Positions 17,166-29,014 of a stretch of DNA of 64,000 nucleotides are shown here, piece by piece. The notes beneath the pieces are model-generated. The model saw only the letters and a list, made by a program, of their open reading frames with translations. It was not told the origin of the DNA and made no database searches. Both the position numbers and the translations under genes were made by a program. Source of the DNA: Peptoniphilus gorbachii (GTDB lineage Bacteria > Bacillota > Clostridia > Tissierellales > Peptoniphilaceae); contig NZ_JAFBDH010000002.1 in the NCBI RefSeq assembly GCF_016908115.1, positions 1 to 64,000 on the forward strand, written 5' to 3'. How positions within the stretch are numbered: the stretch's first letter is position 1; every line of letters begins with the position of its first letter.

Positions 17166-17674
17166 TTCTTTACTCCCAAGAATCCTATTTGATCACTAGC
17201 TACATACCACCCATGATTTAATATATATATTTTAATTTGAGTACAATCTACTCTAACCTTATCAAATTTTTTGGTAAACTTATTTCTCCTATTTTAAAAT
17301 ATACAAGTTTATTCGCACCTCTCCTTGATGAAAGCATGAGGTATTTCTGCTAATATTTTTTGATTCAAAAAATTAGAATCTTTAACAATAAAATTCTTTA
17401 CTTCTAAAAGATTTGCTGAATCTTAACCCAAATACTTAAAATAAAATCAACTATATCTGTCCCATCATTTAGCCTAATAAATACAGGTTCTAATGTTGAT
17501 ATTTTTCCTAATGAGTAAGGAACAATTTCATACTGATTTTCTTATTCATACTTATCTAAACTATCATATACTTTAAAAGTAACATATTCTTTATCCTCAG
17601 TTGTTTCTTGATAAGCAAAAACATTAATATTAATAAAGAATGTAATTATTAATATTAAAATTGTTTTTTTCCAT
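17162..17674 (-). pseudogene. Decayed gene for a small secreted protein
   Basis: Reading the minus strand from the ATG at 17674, a run of seven As shifts the frame immediately; eight As would restore a Lys-rich start and a hydrophobic signal ending N-V-F-A-Y. The restored frame reads on through E-Y-V-T-F-K-V-Y-D-S-L, meets a TAA, continues with I-V-P-Y-S-L-G-K-I-S, then needs at least two more frame changes to finish with H-G-W-Y-V-A-S-D-Q-I-G-F-L-G-V-K-K and a TGA. That TGA overlaps the start of the 155-residue ORF. Several independent lesions rule out a single sequencing error. The ancestor was a secreted protein of about 165 residues, family unknown. Confidence 0.75.
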
Positions 17675-17698
17675 TGTTAATATCTCTTTTAATTTAGT

Positions 17699-18391
17699 CT
17701 ATTTTAAATATGCAAGCTCTGCATTTACTTTTTCTGATTTTTCTTCCTTCATCTCGTCCTTTGAGATAATGTCTTTTACCTTCATTAGCCTTGTTATATT
17801 TGCTCTTTCACTTTCATCAAGTTTTGAGCGAATATATTTTATAGTTTCTTCTAAATCTGGTATTGTTTTATACTCAAGGGCATTTACTCTTCTTCTTGTT
17901 TTTTCTATCTCATTGGCAAGAAGTTGTGCCGCCTTTTCCTTTTGGGTAAGAGTTAAAAGTTCATCCATAACTTCTGTAAGATCGTCTATGGCATAGTCAA
18001 GGTCAGATGTTGTTTGTGCATATCCATAAGGATATCGAGATGCATCTTCAGCTGTCTTTTTTGTTATAAATTCCATCTCTGGCACATCAACAGACATTAC
18101 ATTTTTCTTTTTGATATTAACAAGAGTTTTCATTGTGGGAAGTGAAATTGCTTCTTCTAACATTTCTGGACTCATAGCAGCTGATGCCATGAGAAAGGCT
18201 TTAAAAGAATTTTGTAATTTTTCTTCCACTTCAAGTCTAAGCTTTTTATTTTCCTTTATGAGAGTGATAAATTGTCTCATAAGTTCGTCTTGCTTGTCCT
18301 TTAAAAGTTTGTGTCCTCTTTTTGATGTTTCTAATTTATCTTTTAAAATGGACAAATTCATTCTTGTGGGATTTACTTTAAGTCTTGTCAT
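17699..18391 (-). CDS. ntpD: V-type ATPase subunit D (central shaft)
   Basis: 230 residues, mostly long N- and C-terminal helices that form the rotating coiled-coil shaft inside the A3B3 head. The opening [15 protein letters not shown] is diagnostic for subunit D. The start overlaps the ntpB stop by 1 nt (TAATG). Last gene of the operon; no strong terminator separates it from the decayed gene 25 nt downstream. Confidence 0.93.
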   Translation of the reverse strand: MTRLKVNPTRMNLSILKDKLETSKRGHKLLKDKQDELMRQFITLIKENKKLRLEVEEKLQNSFKAFLMASAAMSPEMLEEAISLPTMKTLVNIKKKNVMSVDVPEMEFITKKTAEDASRYPYGYAQTTSDLDYAIDDLTEVMDELLTLTQKEKAAQLLANEIEKTRRRVNALEYKTIPDLEETIKYIRSKLDESERANITRLMKVKDIISKDEMKEEKSEKVNAELAYLK

Positions 18392-19806
18392 TATAATCCC
18401 TCATTTTCTAAATTTTCAGAATCTTTAGAATCTTTCTCCTTATCGCCCAAATATTTTTCAATTAATTTGTCGTCAATTCTCTTTAGTTCTGTTTTAGGTA
18501 TTATAGATAAAAGTTCCCAACCTAAATTCAAAGTATCTTCAATAGGTCTATTTGTTTCAAAACCTTGAGATACATATTGTTTTTCAAACAAATCAGCAAA
18601 TCTTGCAAAGGCCTTATCTGTATCTGATAGAGCAGTTTCGCCAAGAATGGCAGAAAGTTCCTTTGCTTCTTTACCTGCAGTGTAGGCTGCATAAATTTGG
18701 TTCATTGTATCAGCATGGTCTTCACGAGTTTTACCTTCGCCAATTCCCTTATCTTTAAGTCTTGAAAGTGATGGGATGGCATTAATAGGTGGTTCAAGTC
18801 CTTGCTTATAAAGGTCAGTTGAAAGAATTATTTGTCCTTCAGTGATATAACCTGTAAGGTCAGGGATAGGGTGAGTGATGTCTCCTTCTGGCATTGTCAA
18901 AATTGGAATTTGTGTAATGGATCCTTCTCTACCCTTAATTCTTCCTGCTCTTTCATAAATACCTGCAAGGTCTGTGTATAAATAACCAGGGTAACCACGT
19001 CTACCTGGAACTTCTTTTCTTGCGGCAGAAACTTCTCTTAGGGCTTCAGCATAATTTGTCATATCTGTCAAAATTACAAGTACGTGTTTTCCAAGTTCAA
19101 AGGCCAAATATTCTGCTGCAGTTAGCGCCATTTTTGGTGTTGCAAGTCTTTCAATTGCTGGGTCATTGGCAAGATTCATAAATAAAACTGCTCTATCTAT
19201 AGCTCCTGTCTTTGTGAAGTCATCTATAAAGTATTGAGCTTCTTCAAAAGTAATACCCATGGCTGCAAATACTACGGCAAAGTCTCCACCTGAAAGTACA
19301 GTTGCTTGTCTTGCTATTTGTGCTGCAAGTTCGTTATGGGGAAGTCCTGCTTCAGAGAATATTGGAAGTTTTTGTCCCCTAACAAGAGTGTTAAGTCCAT
19401 CAATTACAGATACACCTGTTTGAATAAATTCTGATGGATAGTCTCTTGAAACTGGATTTATTGCAGTTCCGTTAATATCTATTTTTTCTTCAGGAATAAT
19501 TTTTGGACCATCGTCAATTGGTTCTCCAAGTCCGTCAAAAACTCTACCAATCATATCTGGTGAAACACCAAGTTCAAGTGGCTTTCCTAAAAATCTTACG
19601 CTTGTGTCCATTAAGTTAATTCCACTGGAACCTTCAAAAATTTGAACCATGGCCTTGTCGCCTTCAATTTCTATAACACGACCACGCCTCTTTTCGCCGG
19701 TTTGAAGTTCGATGTCCACAAGTTCTTCGTAGGCTGCACCTTCTACTCCTTCAACAGTCATAAGAGGTCCAACGACTTCTGTTACTGATTTATATTCTTT
19801 AAGCAT
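18391..19806 (-). CDS. ntpB: V-type ATPase subunit B
   Basis: 471 residues. It is the non-catalytic partner of subunit A: the P-loop position reads [11 protein letters not shown] (around residue 150) instead of GxxGxGKT, as expected for subunit B. The [14 protein letters not shown] segment and the C-terminal N-x-x-R-P-I-E-D-T-L-x-L-G-W-E-L-L motif are typical. It overlaps ntpA by 8 nt. The C-terminus carries an extra charged Asp/Lys/Glu tail. Confidence 0.95.
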   Translation of the reverse strand: MLKEYKSVTEVVGPLMTVEGVEGAAYEELVDIELQTGEKRRGRVIEIEGDKAMVQIFEGSSGINLMDTSVRFLGKPLELGVSPDMIGRVFDGLGEPIDDGPKIIPEEKIDINGTAINPVSRDYPSEFIQTGVSVIDGLNTLVRGQKLPIFSEAGLPHNELAAQIARQATVLSGGDFAVVFAAMGITFEEAQYFIDDFTKTGAIDRAVLFMNLANDPAIERLATPKMALTAAEYLAFELGKHVLVILTDMTNYAEALREVSAARKEVPGRRGYPGYLYTDLAGIYERAGRIKGREGSITQIPILTMPEGDITHPIPDLTGYITEGQIILSTDLYKQGLEPPINAIPSLSRLKDKGIGEGKTREDHADTMNQIYAAYTAGKEAKELSAILGETALSDTDKAFARFADLFEKQYVSQGFETNRPIEDTLNLGWELLSIIPKTELKRIDDKLIEKYLGDKEKDSKDSENLENEGL

Positions 19807-21568
19807 CTACATCACCGACCTCTTCTAATTCTTTAAGTTCACTGTCAATTTTATCTTTTATTGCGTCGATTTTTCCCAAGTCATCATTAGGAAGGTACTT
19901 CATTCTGGCAATATTTTCTTTTACATCAAGTTTTTCAATTTCACTAAAGTAGACTCCATTTTCTAGTGCTTCTTGACATTTGTCATAGAAGTATAGAATT
20001 GTGTCAAGCATCTTAAATTGCTTTTCAAGTGGACAGAAAGTATCAACATCGTGGAAGGCATTTTGTTGTAAAAAGTCTTCACGAATTGACTTAGTAGTGT
20101 CAAGTTTAACTTGGTCTTCATCAGATAATGTGTCACGACCTACAAGTCTTACAACTTCAAGTAGTGTTGTTTCTTCTTGTAAAAGTGCCATTGCCCTCTT
20201 TCTAAGTTTTGAAAATCTTCTATCAACTTTTTCATCTAAATATTTGTCAATTTTTGCTTGATATAGTGAATAAGAATCAATCCAGTTAATAGCTGGGAAG
20301 TGTCTTTGATAAGACAAATCGTAGTCTAACTTCCAGAATATTTTTACGATTCTAAGTGTGTTTTGTGTAACTGGTTCAGAAATATCTCCACCTGGAGGAG
20401 AAACTGCACCTATAACTGAAAGTGCTCCTTCTCTTTCTTCAGATGCATTTACAATTACACGACCAGCCCTTTCATAAAACTCTGCAATTCTTGAACCAAG
20501 ATAAGCTGGATAACCTTCGTCACCAGGCATTTCTTCAAGACGACCAGACATTTCACGAAGAGCTTCAGCCCAACGAGATGTAGAGTCTGCCATCATGGCA
20601 ACTGAATAGCCCATATCTCTAAAATATTCAGAAATTGTGATTCCTGTATAAATTGATGCTTCACGAGCTGCTACTGGCATGTTAGAAGTGTTGGCAATAA
20701 GAACTGTCCTCTTCATAATTGACTCGCCAGTTGTAGGGTCCATTAGCTCTGGAAATTCCATAAGTACATCAGTCATTTCGTTTCCACGCTCTCCGCAACC
20801 TACATAGACAACTATTTGTGCATCTGCCCATTTTGCAAGTTGATGTTGTACAACTGTTTTACCTGAACCGAAAGGTCCTGGAATAGCAGCAGTACCACCC
20901 TTAGTAATTGGGAAAAATGTATCTATTACTCTTTGTCCAGTAACAAGTGGTTCCTTTGGGTCAATTTTTTTCTTGAAAGGTCTTCCCTTTCTTACTGGCC
21001 ATTTTTGTAGCATTGTGAGATTTTCATCGCCCTTTTCTGTTTCTATAACTGCAATAGTTTCTTCAACAGTAAAGGAACCTTCCTTTATGTCTTTGACCTT
21101 ACCCTTAATTCCATTAGGAACCATGATTTTGTGAGTTACAACTGATGTCTCCTCTACTGTACCAAGGATATCTCCCGTTTGAACATTATCTCCTACATTT
21201 GCAACTTTTTTAAATTCCCATTTCTTTTCTCTATTTAAAGGATTTACTATAACTCCTCTTTTTAAAAAGTCTCCGGCTTCATCTCTAAGTCCAACAAGAG
21301 GTCTTTGAATGCCGTCAAACATTTGCTCGATCATTCCAGGTCCAAGCTCAACGGAAAGTGGTGCTCCTGTTGTATAAACTTCATCTCCAGGGCCAATACC
21401 TGTAGTTTCTTCGTAAACTTGAATGGAAGCTTTGTCGCCTCTCATTTCAATAACTTCACCAATTAGTCTGTCTTTAGAAACTTCTACTACATCATAAACA
21501 TTGGCATCTTCCATGCCAGATGCTACAACTAGTGGCCCGGATACTTTAATTATCTTTCCTGATTTCAA
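19799..21568 (-). CDS. ntpA: V-type ATPase catalytic subunit A
   Basis: 589 residues, normal length. The Walker A motif G-P-F-G-S-G-K-T lies near residue 235, followed by the catalytic G-x-G-E-R-G-N-E-M. The long bulge region before it (non-homologous insert, about residues 110-195) distinguishes V/A-type A subunits from F1-beta. Three copies with three B subunits form the head that couples ATP hydrolysis to rotation. Strong GGAGG ribosome site upstream. Confidence 0.96.
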   Translation of the reverse strand: MKSGKIIKVSGPLVVASGMEDANVYDVVEVSKDRLIGEVIEMRGDKASIQVYEETTGIGPGDEVYTTGAPLSVELGPGMIEQMFDGIQRPLVGLRDEAGDFLKRGVIVNPLNREKKWEFKKVANVGDNVQTGDILGTVEETSVVTHKIMVPNGIKGKVKDIKEGSFTVEETIAVIETEKGDENLTMLQKWPVRKGRPFKKKIDPKEPLVTGQRVIDTFFPITKGGTAAIPGPFGSGKTVVQHQLAKWADAQIVVYVGCGERGNEMTDVLMEFPELMDPTTGESIMKRTVLIANTSNMPVAAREASIYTGITISEYFRDMGYSVAMMADSTSRWAEALREMSGRLEEMPGDEGYPAYLGSRIAEFYERAGRVIVNASEEREGALSVIGAVSPPGGDISEPVTQNTLRIVKIFWKLDYDLSYQRHFPAINWIDSYSLYQAKIDKYLDEKVDRRFSKLRKRAMALLQEETTLLEVVRLVGRDTLSDEDQVKLDTTKSIREDFLQQNAFHDVDTFCPLEKQFKMLDTILYFYDKCQEALENGVYFSEIEKLDVKENIARMKYLPNDDLGKIDAIKDKIDSELKELEEVGDVDA

Positions 21569-21595
21569 TAAAGCTCCTCCTTTATAAAAAGGTGA

Positions 21596-21910
21596 TTAAT
21601 CACCTAATATATTTGCTCCAACTGCCTTTTCAACATTTTTGTTCAAATTCTTCATACCAATACCAAGAGTTCCCTTATTTGAAGGAATAACTATAATTGC
21701 TGGCAATAATTTGTCATTATATCTCTCTATAGTATTTGGTATTTTTGCAGCAAGTTCTTCTGTAATATAAATTACACCATAATCTTTTTTGGCAAGAGCA
21801 TCAACTTTTGCCCTTGCGTCCTTTTCTTCGTAACTAACGAAGACATCTATCCCTATTGCCTTAAAGGATAAAACTGAATCTTTGTCGCCAATAACTGCAA
21901 TTTTATACAT
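21596..21910 (-). CDS. ntpG: V-type ATPase subunit F (NtpG)
   Basis: 104 residues, a CheY-like small subunit that caps the central shaft. The start [12 protein letters not shown] and the I-V-I-P-S-N-K-G loop near residue 77 are typical. I chose the ATG at 21910, which overlaps the ntpC stop by 8 nt; the frame is open for 15 more codons upstream but these lie inside ntpC and have no ribosome site. Confidence 0.88.
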   Translation of the reverse strand: MYKIAVIGDKDSVLSFKAIGIDVFVSYEEKDARAKVDALAKKDYGVIYITEELAAKIPNTIERYNDKLLPAIIVIPSNKGTLGIGMKNLNKNVEKAVGANILGD

Positions 21911-22895
21911 AAGTATCACGCAACTTTTCTCTAATAAATTCACTGTCAAGTCCATTTAGTTTGGAAACTAAAATGATTCTAAGATTTTTAATCTCCATTT
22001 CCTTTGCCAAAGCATTGGCAAAAACAACTTCTGGACCATAAGTGATGTACTTTACATCTTTTATCAAATCTATAAAGTAATTGTCCATCTCTCTTTCAAA
22101 ATCTGAAAGATTTCCCATTTCCTTAAAGGAATCAAGTGCCTCTTTTATATACTTGTAAATTTCAAGTTTTTTAAAGGCATCTGTATCTGAACTTATATCT
22201 CTATTTAATAAATCAAAATAAGTTTCCTCTCTAACATTGCCGCCTTCAATAATTATACTCCTTAAAAATTCTACGCTTTTTTCTTGCTTCTTAGCCCTTA
22301 AAAGTGTCCTAATATTTGTAAAATCAATTAAATTCTTTGCATATTTTATAAATAAATCCACCTTAGACTCTTTTGCAAGTTCAAGAAGTTCAGTAAAGTA
22401 AGCATTATCTAGATAAATATCAATCAGCTGTGGATCTTTCTTTTCTTCATAAAGCTCCTCAACCCTTGTTATGAGTTCAAAATACTTATTTTTTTTGCTT
22501 CCCTTTAAAAGAGCGTCCTTATATTCTTTTAGATCAAAATCTCCAATATTCATATAGAGATCTTTTAAATCCTTTTTCCCAATATCTTCTTTTATTAGCA
22601 CCTTTAAATTGTGATAAAAATACTTTAAAGTAAGAAGTTTTACTGGAATTTTAGAAGGAGAAATATCAAAAAGCTCATCATAAAAATTTGTGAGTTCCTC
22701 TTTTAAAATATATTCATATTCTGTGGGAGAAGAAAGTTTATTAATATACTTGTTATAAACTGTATCAGATAGAGATCTAAGTGCGTCTTCCAAAGTTTCT
22801 GTTTCAGAAATTCTTATAAAGTTTTCACTTTTTAAAAATTCCTTTTCCAAAACTCTAAGTCTTGTAGAACTTTGGATGAATTTACTTTTATCCAT
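21903..22895 (-). CDS. ntpC: V-type ATPase subunit C
   Basis: 330 residues, predominantly helical. It is the socket that joins the central shaft (D/F) to the membrane ring. The R-x-L-x-R-A-K motif region (around residue 200) and the terminal L-R-x-x-Y-V are typical. The family is poorly conserved, but position between E and F is diagnostic. Confidence 0.88.
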   Translation of the reverse strand: MDKSKFIQSSTRLRVLEKEFLKSENFIRISETETLEDALRSLSDTVYNKYINKLSSPTEYEYILKEELTNFYDELFDISPSKIPVKLLTLKYFYHNLKVLIKEDIGKKDLKDLYMNIGDFDLKEYKDALLKGSKKNKYFELITRVEELYEEKKDPQLIDIYLDNAYFTELLELAKESKVDLFIKYAKNLIDFTNIRTLLRAKKQEKSVEFLRSIIIEGGNVREETYFDLLNRDISSDTDAFKKLEIYKYIKEALDSFKEMGNLSDFEREMDNYFIDLIKDVKYITYGPEVVFANALAKEMEIKNLRIILVSKLNGLDSEFIREKLRDTYV

Positions 22896-22911
22896 TTAAC
22901 CACCTTTTCCC

Positions 22912-23460
22912 TTAACTGAAAAGTTTTTCAGCCAAAAATTTTTCCAAGTCTTCTCTTTCAGATTTTACAATAGATTTAAAATCACCATTGTAAATTAAAT
23001 TTCCATTGTGAAGGACAAAACCTCTTTCTACATCGGTTTCAGACACCTTAAAGTCAAGATCTGCATTTTTTACTGCATCTCTATATTTACTTGGCACATC
23101 TAATATAGAATTTTTGTCTTCTACACCTTTAACATTATTTTTTACAAATTTTATAAAATCTTCTTCTGACAAATTTTCTAGCTCAGCTACTGCCTCTTCA
23201 AGAACTTTATCAATTAATTTGTGCTTTTCAGCTAGAATATTATCTCTTGCTTTTAACTCAGCACTGGATTTTGCCCTTTTTAAAATGTCTTCTCTTTCTT
23301 TTTTTGAGATTTCATTAATTTTATCAGCTAAAAATTTTGCGTCATCTTCTCTTTTTTCTACAACAAGATGTTGTTTTTCTTCTGCTTCCTTTATAATTTC
23401 ATCAGCCTTAGTTTTTGCATCCTCAATAATTTTATTTAAAATATTTTCAAGTCCTGCCAT
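22912..23460 (-). CDS. ntpE: V-type ATPase subunit E (peripheral stalk)
   Basis: 182 residues: a long N-terminal charged helix (about 1-95, rich in Lys/Glu/Asp, coiled-coil-like) and a small globular C-terminal domain ending E-K-F-L-A-E-K-L-F-S. Together with the short subunit encoded first in the operon it forms the stator stalk. Position between K and C supports the call. Confidence 0.88.
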   Translation of the reverse strand: MAGLENILNKIIEDAKTKADEIIKEAEEKQHLVVEKREDDAKFLADKINEISKKEREDILKRAKSSAELKARDNILAEKHKLIDKVLEEAVAELENLSEEDFIKFVKNNVKGVEDKNSILDVPSKYRDAVKNADLDFKVSETDVERGFVLHNGNLIYNGDFKSIVKSEREDLEKFLAEKLFS

Positions 23461-23468
23461 AGTATCAC

Positions 23469-25882
<2,414 letters not shown>

Positions 25883-25896
<14 letters not shown>

Positions 25897-26206
25897 TATT
25901 CACAATCCTCTCTACCACTGACTTTACAATTTCAGCTTCTTTGTCTTTAGAAATATTTGAAATTTTAGCAATCTTCTTCTCTTCTTCTTCTCTTATTGGC
26001 AGTATTGATTCTTCTCCCTCAAGTCTTGCCTTTTTAAGAAATTCATTCTTACTTTCATTTGCCTTATTAACAATTGAATCGTAAGACTTATCTGCTAGAA
26101 CTCTTGCATTTTCAATAATTTCCTTAGCCTTAACCTCTGCGTCGTCAATAATTTTTTTTGCTTCAGCTTCAGTGTCTCTAACTTTTTTTACTGCATCATC
26201 TGACAC
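25883..26206 (-). CDS. ntpF: V-type ATPase small peripheral-stalk subunit (NtpF/AhaH-like)
   Basis: 107 residues, one long charged helix (D-A-E-A-K-K-I-I-D-D-A-E-V-K-A-K-E-I-I pattern) as in archaeal subunit H and enterococcal NtpF. It pairs with subunit E to form the stator stalk. The start is GTG at 26206 with GGAGGTG upstream. It is the first gene of the nine-gene operon, whose order is stalk-I-K-E-C-F-A-B-D as in E. hirae. Confidence 0.85.
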
Positions 26207-26241
26207 TAAATCACCTCCAATGTAAAATCTTTCTTAAACTA

Positions 26242-26270
26242 ATTATAACACTTGTTAAATTATTATTTAA
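26242..26270 (-). promoter_or_regulatory. Promoter of the V-ATPase operon
   Basis: Perfect TATAAT (26247-26242) with a poor -35 (TTAAAT) 17 nt upstream. The weak -35 suggests activator dependence or modest basal expression. Confidence 0.5.
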
Positions 26271-26295
26271 CTATAATAATAAGAATTTTAATTTT

Positions 26296-26387
26296 AGTTA
26301 CTTTTACTTGATACCCTATTAGAATTTCTTTATTTAAAATTAATTGAAAAAAAAAGAATTTAATTGTTTTTTTTATCAAAAGTAACT
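26296..26387. repeat. 10-bp inverted repeat AGTTACTTTT upstream of the V-ATPase operon
   Basis: AGTTACTTTT (26296-26305) and its exact inverse AAAAGTAACT (26378-26387) flank 72 bp of AT-rich sequence without a gene. A third copy of AGTTACTTTT lies at 30170-30179, in the gap beyond tuf. The 170-bp stretch otherwise holds only the terminator of the ECF gene. Confidence 0.45.
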
Positions 26388-26442
26388 TAAAAATCTATAA
26401 AGTGGAGAAAAATAATATAAAAAAATACTTTTGTTAAAAAAA

Positions 26443-26463
26443 CCACTGTTAAAAAAACAGTGG
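26443..26463 (-). terminator. Terminator of the nucleoside hydrolase/ECF operon
   Basis: CCACTGTT/AACAGTGG perfect 8-bp stem with an A/T loop, T run on the minus strand. Confidence 0.85.
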
Positions 26464-26489
26464 CTGAAAATTTTTAAAATTTTATAATT

Positions 26490-27035
26490 TTATTTGTTTA
26501 AAATATTTTTAAAAGCATTCATATTGTAAATCTTTGAAACTAAAATAATTGAAAGCAACTTGTCTAGGTAGTCTGTAATAATTTGAACTCCTAGGACAAT
26601 TACAAAATCTGAAATATCTATAATTGCACGAAGGGCTTGGACAATATAAGATGATCCAGCTGTTGTAACTGTACCAAAAAGATAAGTTGCAATAAGTGCA
26701 GATGAAATTGCTGCTGGTATAGACATAACTGGTGTTAGATAAAATTTAGAAAGAAAATCCTCTCTCTTTAAAAATTTAAAATAACCTGCTGTGAAACCTA
26801 CTATAATTTGTGTAGGCATAAAATACAGGGCAACAGGATCTGAAATTGTATTTACTAAAGCTGTTATTACTCCTGCTAAAATACCAAATACTGGACCAAA
26901 GGCAAAGCCTGCCATAACTGTTCCAATTGAATCTAAATAAACTGGAAGTTTAATCATAAGTCCAATCCATGAGCCTACCATATTCATGGCAATGCAAAGT
27001 GCCAAAATCGTTATTTTTTTTGTACTAATTTTCAT
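26490..27035 (-). CDS. ECF transporter S component, probably for a queuosine-related compound
   Basis: 181 residues, six hydrophobic helices. The pattern A-L-C-I-A-M-N-M-V-G near the start, L-P-V-Y-L-D-S-I-G-T-V near residue 30 and the G-x-x-x-G-x-I-T-A-L-V-N loop fit the ECF substrate-binding (S) family, closest to the QrtT/CD3073-like branch. It binds the substrate in the membrane and works with shared A/T energising subunits encoded elsewhere (none here). Its start overlaps the nucleoside hydrolase stop (ATGA). Together with the preQ1-like leader this points to uptake of queuosine or queuine. Substrate is inference. Confidence 0.75.
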   Translation of the reverse strand: MKISTKKITILALCIAMNMVGSWIGLMIKLPVYLDSIGTVMAGFAFGPVFGILAGVITALVNTISDPVALYFMPTQIIVGFTAGYFKFLKREDFLSKFYLTPVMSIPAAISSALIATYLFGTVTTAGSSYIVQALRAIIDISDFVIVLGVQIITDYLDKLLSIILVSKIYNMNAFKNILNK

Positions 27036-27979
27036 AAAATATCACCTAAAACTTTCTCATCAACTTCACTTTTTGTAATTTCTTCTAAAAAATACTTCCA
27101 AACTTCATAGACATCTAAGTCTTCATAAAGAATTATATTTTTTTCTCTCTTCATAAAGTCCATTTCATCAACCATAAGCATTCCCCTAGCTGGTCCATCT
27201 GTTATGCACTCTGCATTAAAGGACCTGCCTCTGAAAAACTCTGGCTTTCTTTCAAGAAGAATTGTAAGTGGATCATTTATAACAGATCCTATAATTTTTT
27301 CATATTCCCAGTGAAAATCCATATAAAAATCTGTAATTTTTTCAATGAAATTTCCCATAGTCGGATTTAGTCTTTTCATGTAGGACAAAATACTAGGTGT
27401 AAGGACGAATTTTCTCGTGACATCAAGAGGCATAATTTCAACTTTTCTTGGTGCATTTTTTATTACATAGTCTGCCGCATCTGGATCTACATAAAAATTA
27501 AATTCAGCAACTGGACTCATGTTACCATGACTCTTAAAATTGCCACCCATAATAATAATTCTAGTGTCTAAAAAGGCATCTCTGTCCCTTTTTAAGGCTC
27601 TAGCAATATTTGTTAATGGTCCCAAGGCAAAAATTGTAAGATTTCCTTTTCTAGCTTCTTGAATTAAAAAGTCTATGGCATCTCCATCTACTTCTTTTTC
27701 ATCAAAATCAAGATAAGTTTCGCCAAGCCCATCTTCGCCATGTGTGTCCTCTGCGTTAATAAAATCTTTAATTAGAGGAGCTTCACTTCCCATGTAAATT
27801 TTAAAGTCTCGATTTAGAAACTTTGAAAGTCTCAGTATGTTTTTTCTTCCCTTTTCAATATGAACATTACCTGAAACCAAAGAGATCCCGAGGATTTTAT
27901 ATTCCTTTAGCTTAGCTGCAAGCATAATAGCTATAGAATCATCAATCCCGGGATCTGCGTCGATAATAATTTTTTTCAT
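27032..27979 (-). CDS. Nucleoside hydrolase, probable queuosine nucleosidase (QueK-like)
   Basis: 315 residues. The calcium-binding inosine-uridine hydrolase signature D-A-D-P-G-I-D-D is at residues 7-14, with A-L-G-P-L-T-N-I near 125 and V-I-N-D-P-L near 240, so the catalytic frame is complete. I chose the ATG at 27979 because GGAGG precedes it at ideal spacing. The family cleaves N-ribosidic bonds. The preQ1-I-like leader upstream and the coupled ECF gene downstream suggest queuosine as substrate, as in clostridial QueK; otherwise it would be a general nucleoside salvage enzyme. Confidence 0.85.
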   Translation of the reverse strand: MKKIIIDADPGIDDSIAIMLAAKLKEYKILGISLVSGNVHIEKGRKNILRLSKFLNRDFKIYMGSEAPLIKDFINAEDTHGEDGLGETYLDFDEKEVDGDAIDFLIQEARKGNLTIFALGPLTNIARALKRDRDAFLDTRIIIMGGNFKSHGNMSPVAEFNFYVDPDAADYVIKNAPRKVEIMPLDVTRKFVLTPSILSYMKRLNPTMGNFIEKITDFYMDFHWEYEKIIGSVINDPLTILLERKPEFFRGRSFNAECITDGPARGMLMVDEMDFMKREKNIILYEDLDVYEVWKYFLEEITKSEVDEKVLGDIL

Positions 27980-27999
27980 TTTAACCTCCATTTCTTTGG

Positions 28000-28039
28000 A
28001 GAACAATTAGTTTTTTATACTTGGAGTTCCCGAACAAGT
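28000..28039 (-). promoter_or_regulatory. Candidate preQ1-I riboswitch
   Basis: Transcribed from the minus strand. Stem P1 is ACTTG/CAAGT (28039-28035 and 28023-28019), with an 11-nt loop TTCGGGAACTC. After P1 comes ATAAAAAACTAA (28018-28007), the A-rich tail characteristic of preQ1-I aptamers. The G-UUC entering the loop and the C just before the 3' side of P1 also fit. GGGAAC in the loop can pair with GTTCTC just after the tail (one G-U pair), a pseudoknot like P2. Downstream CTCCA can pair with TGGAG of the ribosome site, so translational control is possible. It precedes a nucleoside hydrolase/ECF operon, a known context for queuosine genes. Confidence 0.65.
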
Positions 28040-28046
28040 GAAACTT

Positions 28047-28075
28047 ATTATACAATAAATTTAAAAAATAGACAA
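28047..28075 (-). promoter_or_regulatory. Promoter of the nucleoside hydrolase/ECF operon
   Basis: TTGTCT (28075-28070) and a perfect TATAAT (28052-28047) are 17 nt apart. The start would be about 5 nt before the riboswitch-like P1 stem, as expected for a leader RNA. Confidence 0.7.
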
Positions 28076-28155
28076 GTTTATAGTCATGAAGTATAATTGA
28101 TTTAGGCAAAATTAATTTATGTAGGTAGAATTATAATTTAACTTGGAGTGATTAC

Positions 28156-28743
28156 ATGAAAAAAATTTTTAAAATACTAATTTTATTTGCTTTAGCACTA
28201 ACACTTTTTGCTTGCAACAAGAAAAATAATCCAGCCGAAACAAATAAAGTTGAAGAAAAAGATAAAACTACAGCAACTGCTATTGAGCTAGAAAAAATGC
28301 CAATTGAAAACTTTGATTTTCAAACAATGGATATTTTAGATGGAAATGTCATTAAATCAGAAGAATTTTACAAAGAAAAACCTCTAACACTTGTAAATGT
28401 TTGGGGAACATTTTGTGGACCATGTAAAGAAGAAATGCCTGATCTTGCAAAATTATATGATGAATACAAGGACAAAATGAACTTCCTTGGAGTTGTGGTA
28501 GATACAAATGTTAGTATGGACACAAATGTGGAAGAAGCACAAAAAATAATTAAAGATTCTGGCGTAAATTATAAAAATATTATGCCAAACCCAACTACGG
28601 AAGACACTTTAGTTAATATAACTGCTATGCCAACTACATTTTTTGTAAATAGTGAGGGAAAAGTTCTTGGTGGTTTTGTTGGTAAAGCTGACAAAGACTC
28701 CTTAAAGGCAACAATTGACAAATTGTTAGAAGAAAATAAATAA
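28156..28743 (+). CDS. TlpA-like thioredoxin-fold lipoprotein
   Basis: 195 residues. The lipobox L-T-L-F-A-C places the lipidated Cys at 20, so the protein is tethered to the outer face of the membrane. The thioredoxin fold has W-G-T-F-C-G-P-C with active Cys87 and Cys90, and the cis-proline motif A-M-P-T-T-F near residue 165. Such proteins reduce disulfides or repair oxidised surface proteins. Its usual electron donor, a CcdA-type membrane protein, is not adjacent. Ribosome site TTGGAG. Monocistronic. Confidence 0.88.
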   Translation: MKKIFKILILFALALTLFACNKKNNPAETNKVEEKDKTTATAIELEKMPIENFDFQTMDILDGNVIKSEEFYKEKPLTLVNVWGTFCGPCKEEMPDLAKLYDEYKDKMNFLGVVVDTNVSMDTNVEEAQKIIKDSGVNYKNIMPNPTTEDTLVNITAMPTTFFVNSEGKVLGGFVGKADKDSLKATIDKLLEENK

Positions 28744-28874
28744 GAATAACTTATAAAAACTTAAAAAATCATTATAAATGACTAGTTTATAAAAATTTAT
28801 TAAGTCGTAAAGATTTACTAGCTTGCAAGATATTTACAAGTAGCAAGTCTTTAATAAGTCATATAAGTCTACAA
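28744..28874 (+). other. Intergenic region with short near-repeats, no gene seen
   Basis: The stretch contains repeated AAGTC/TTTATAA words and an imperfect inverted repeat CTTGC/GCAAG (around 28822-28847), but no ORF with a ribosome site. It is probably just the 3' untranslated part of the TlpA mRNA. Confidence 0.3.
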
Positions 28875-28920
28875 GTTGATAAAAATTAAGAGATGGGAGA
28901 CCATCTCTTTTTTTATCAAC
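28875..28920 (+). terminator. Strong terminator after the TlpA gene
   Basis: The inner stem AGAGATGG/CCATCTCT is extended outward by GTTGATAAAAA/TTTTTATCAAC, so the hairpin spans about 46 nt. The right-hand T run is also part of the stem. Confidence 0.85.
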
Positions 28921-28960
28921 TGACTCTTAATCAGTGGCCCTTATTTATCTATAAATTTTC

Positions 28961-28990
28961 TTGATATAGGTCCTTAAAATTGGGTAAATA
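28961..28990 (+). promoter_or_regulatory. Probable promoter of the glutathione peroxidase gene
   Basis: TTGATA (28961-28966) and TAAATA (28985-28990), 18 nt apart, directly before the AGGAGG ribosome site. Confidence 0.45.
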
Positions 28991-29014
28991 ACAATACATA
29001 GGAGGAATAACAAT

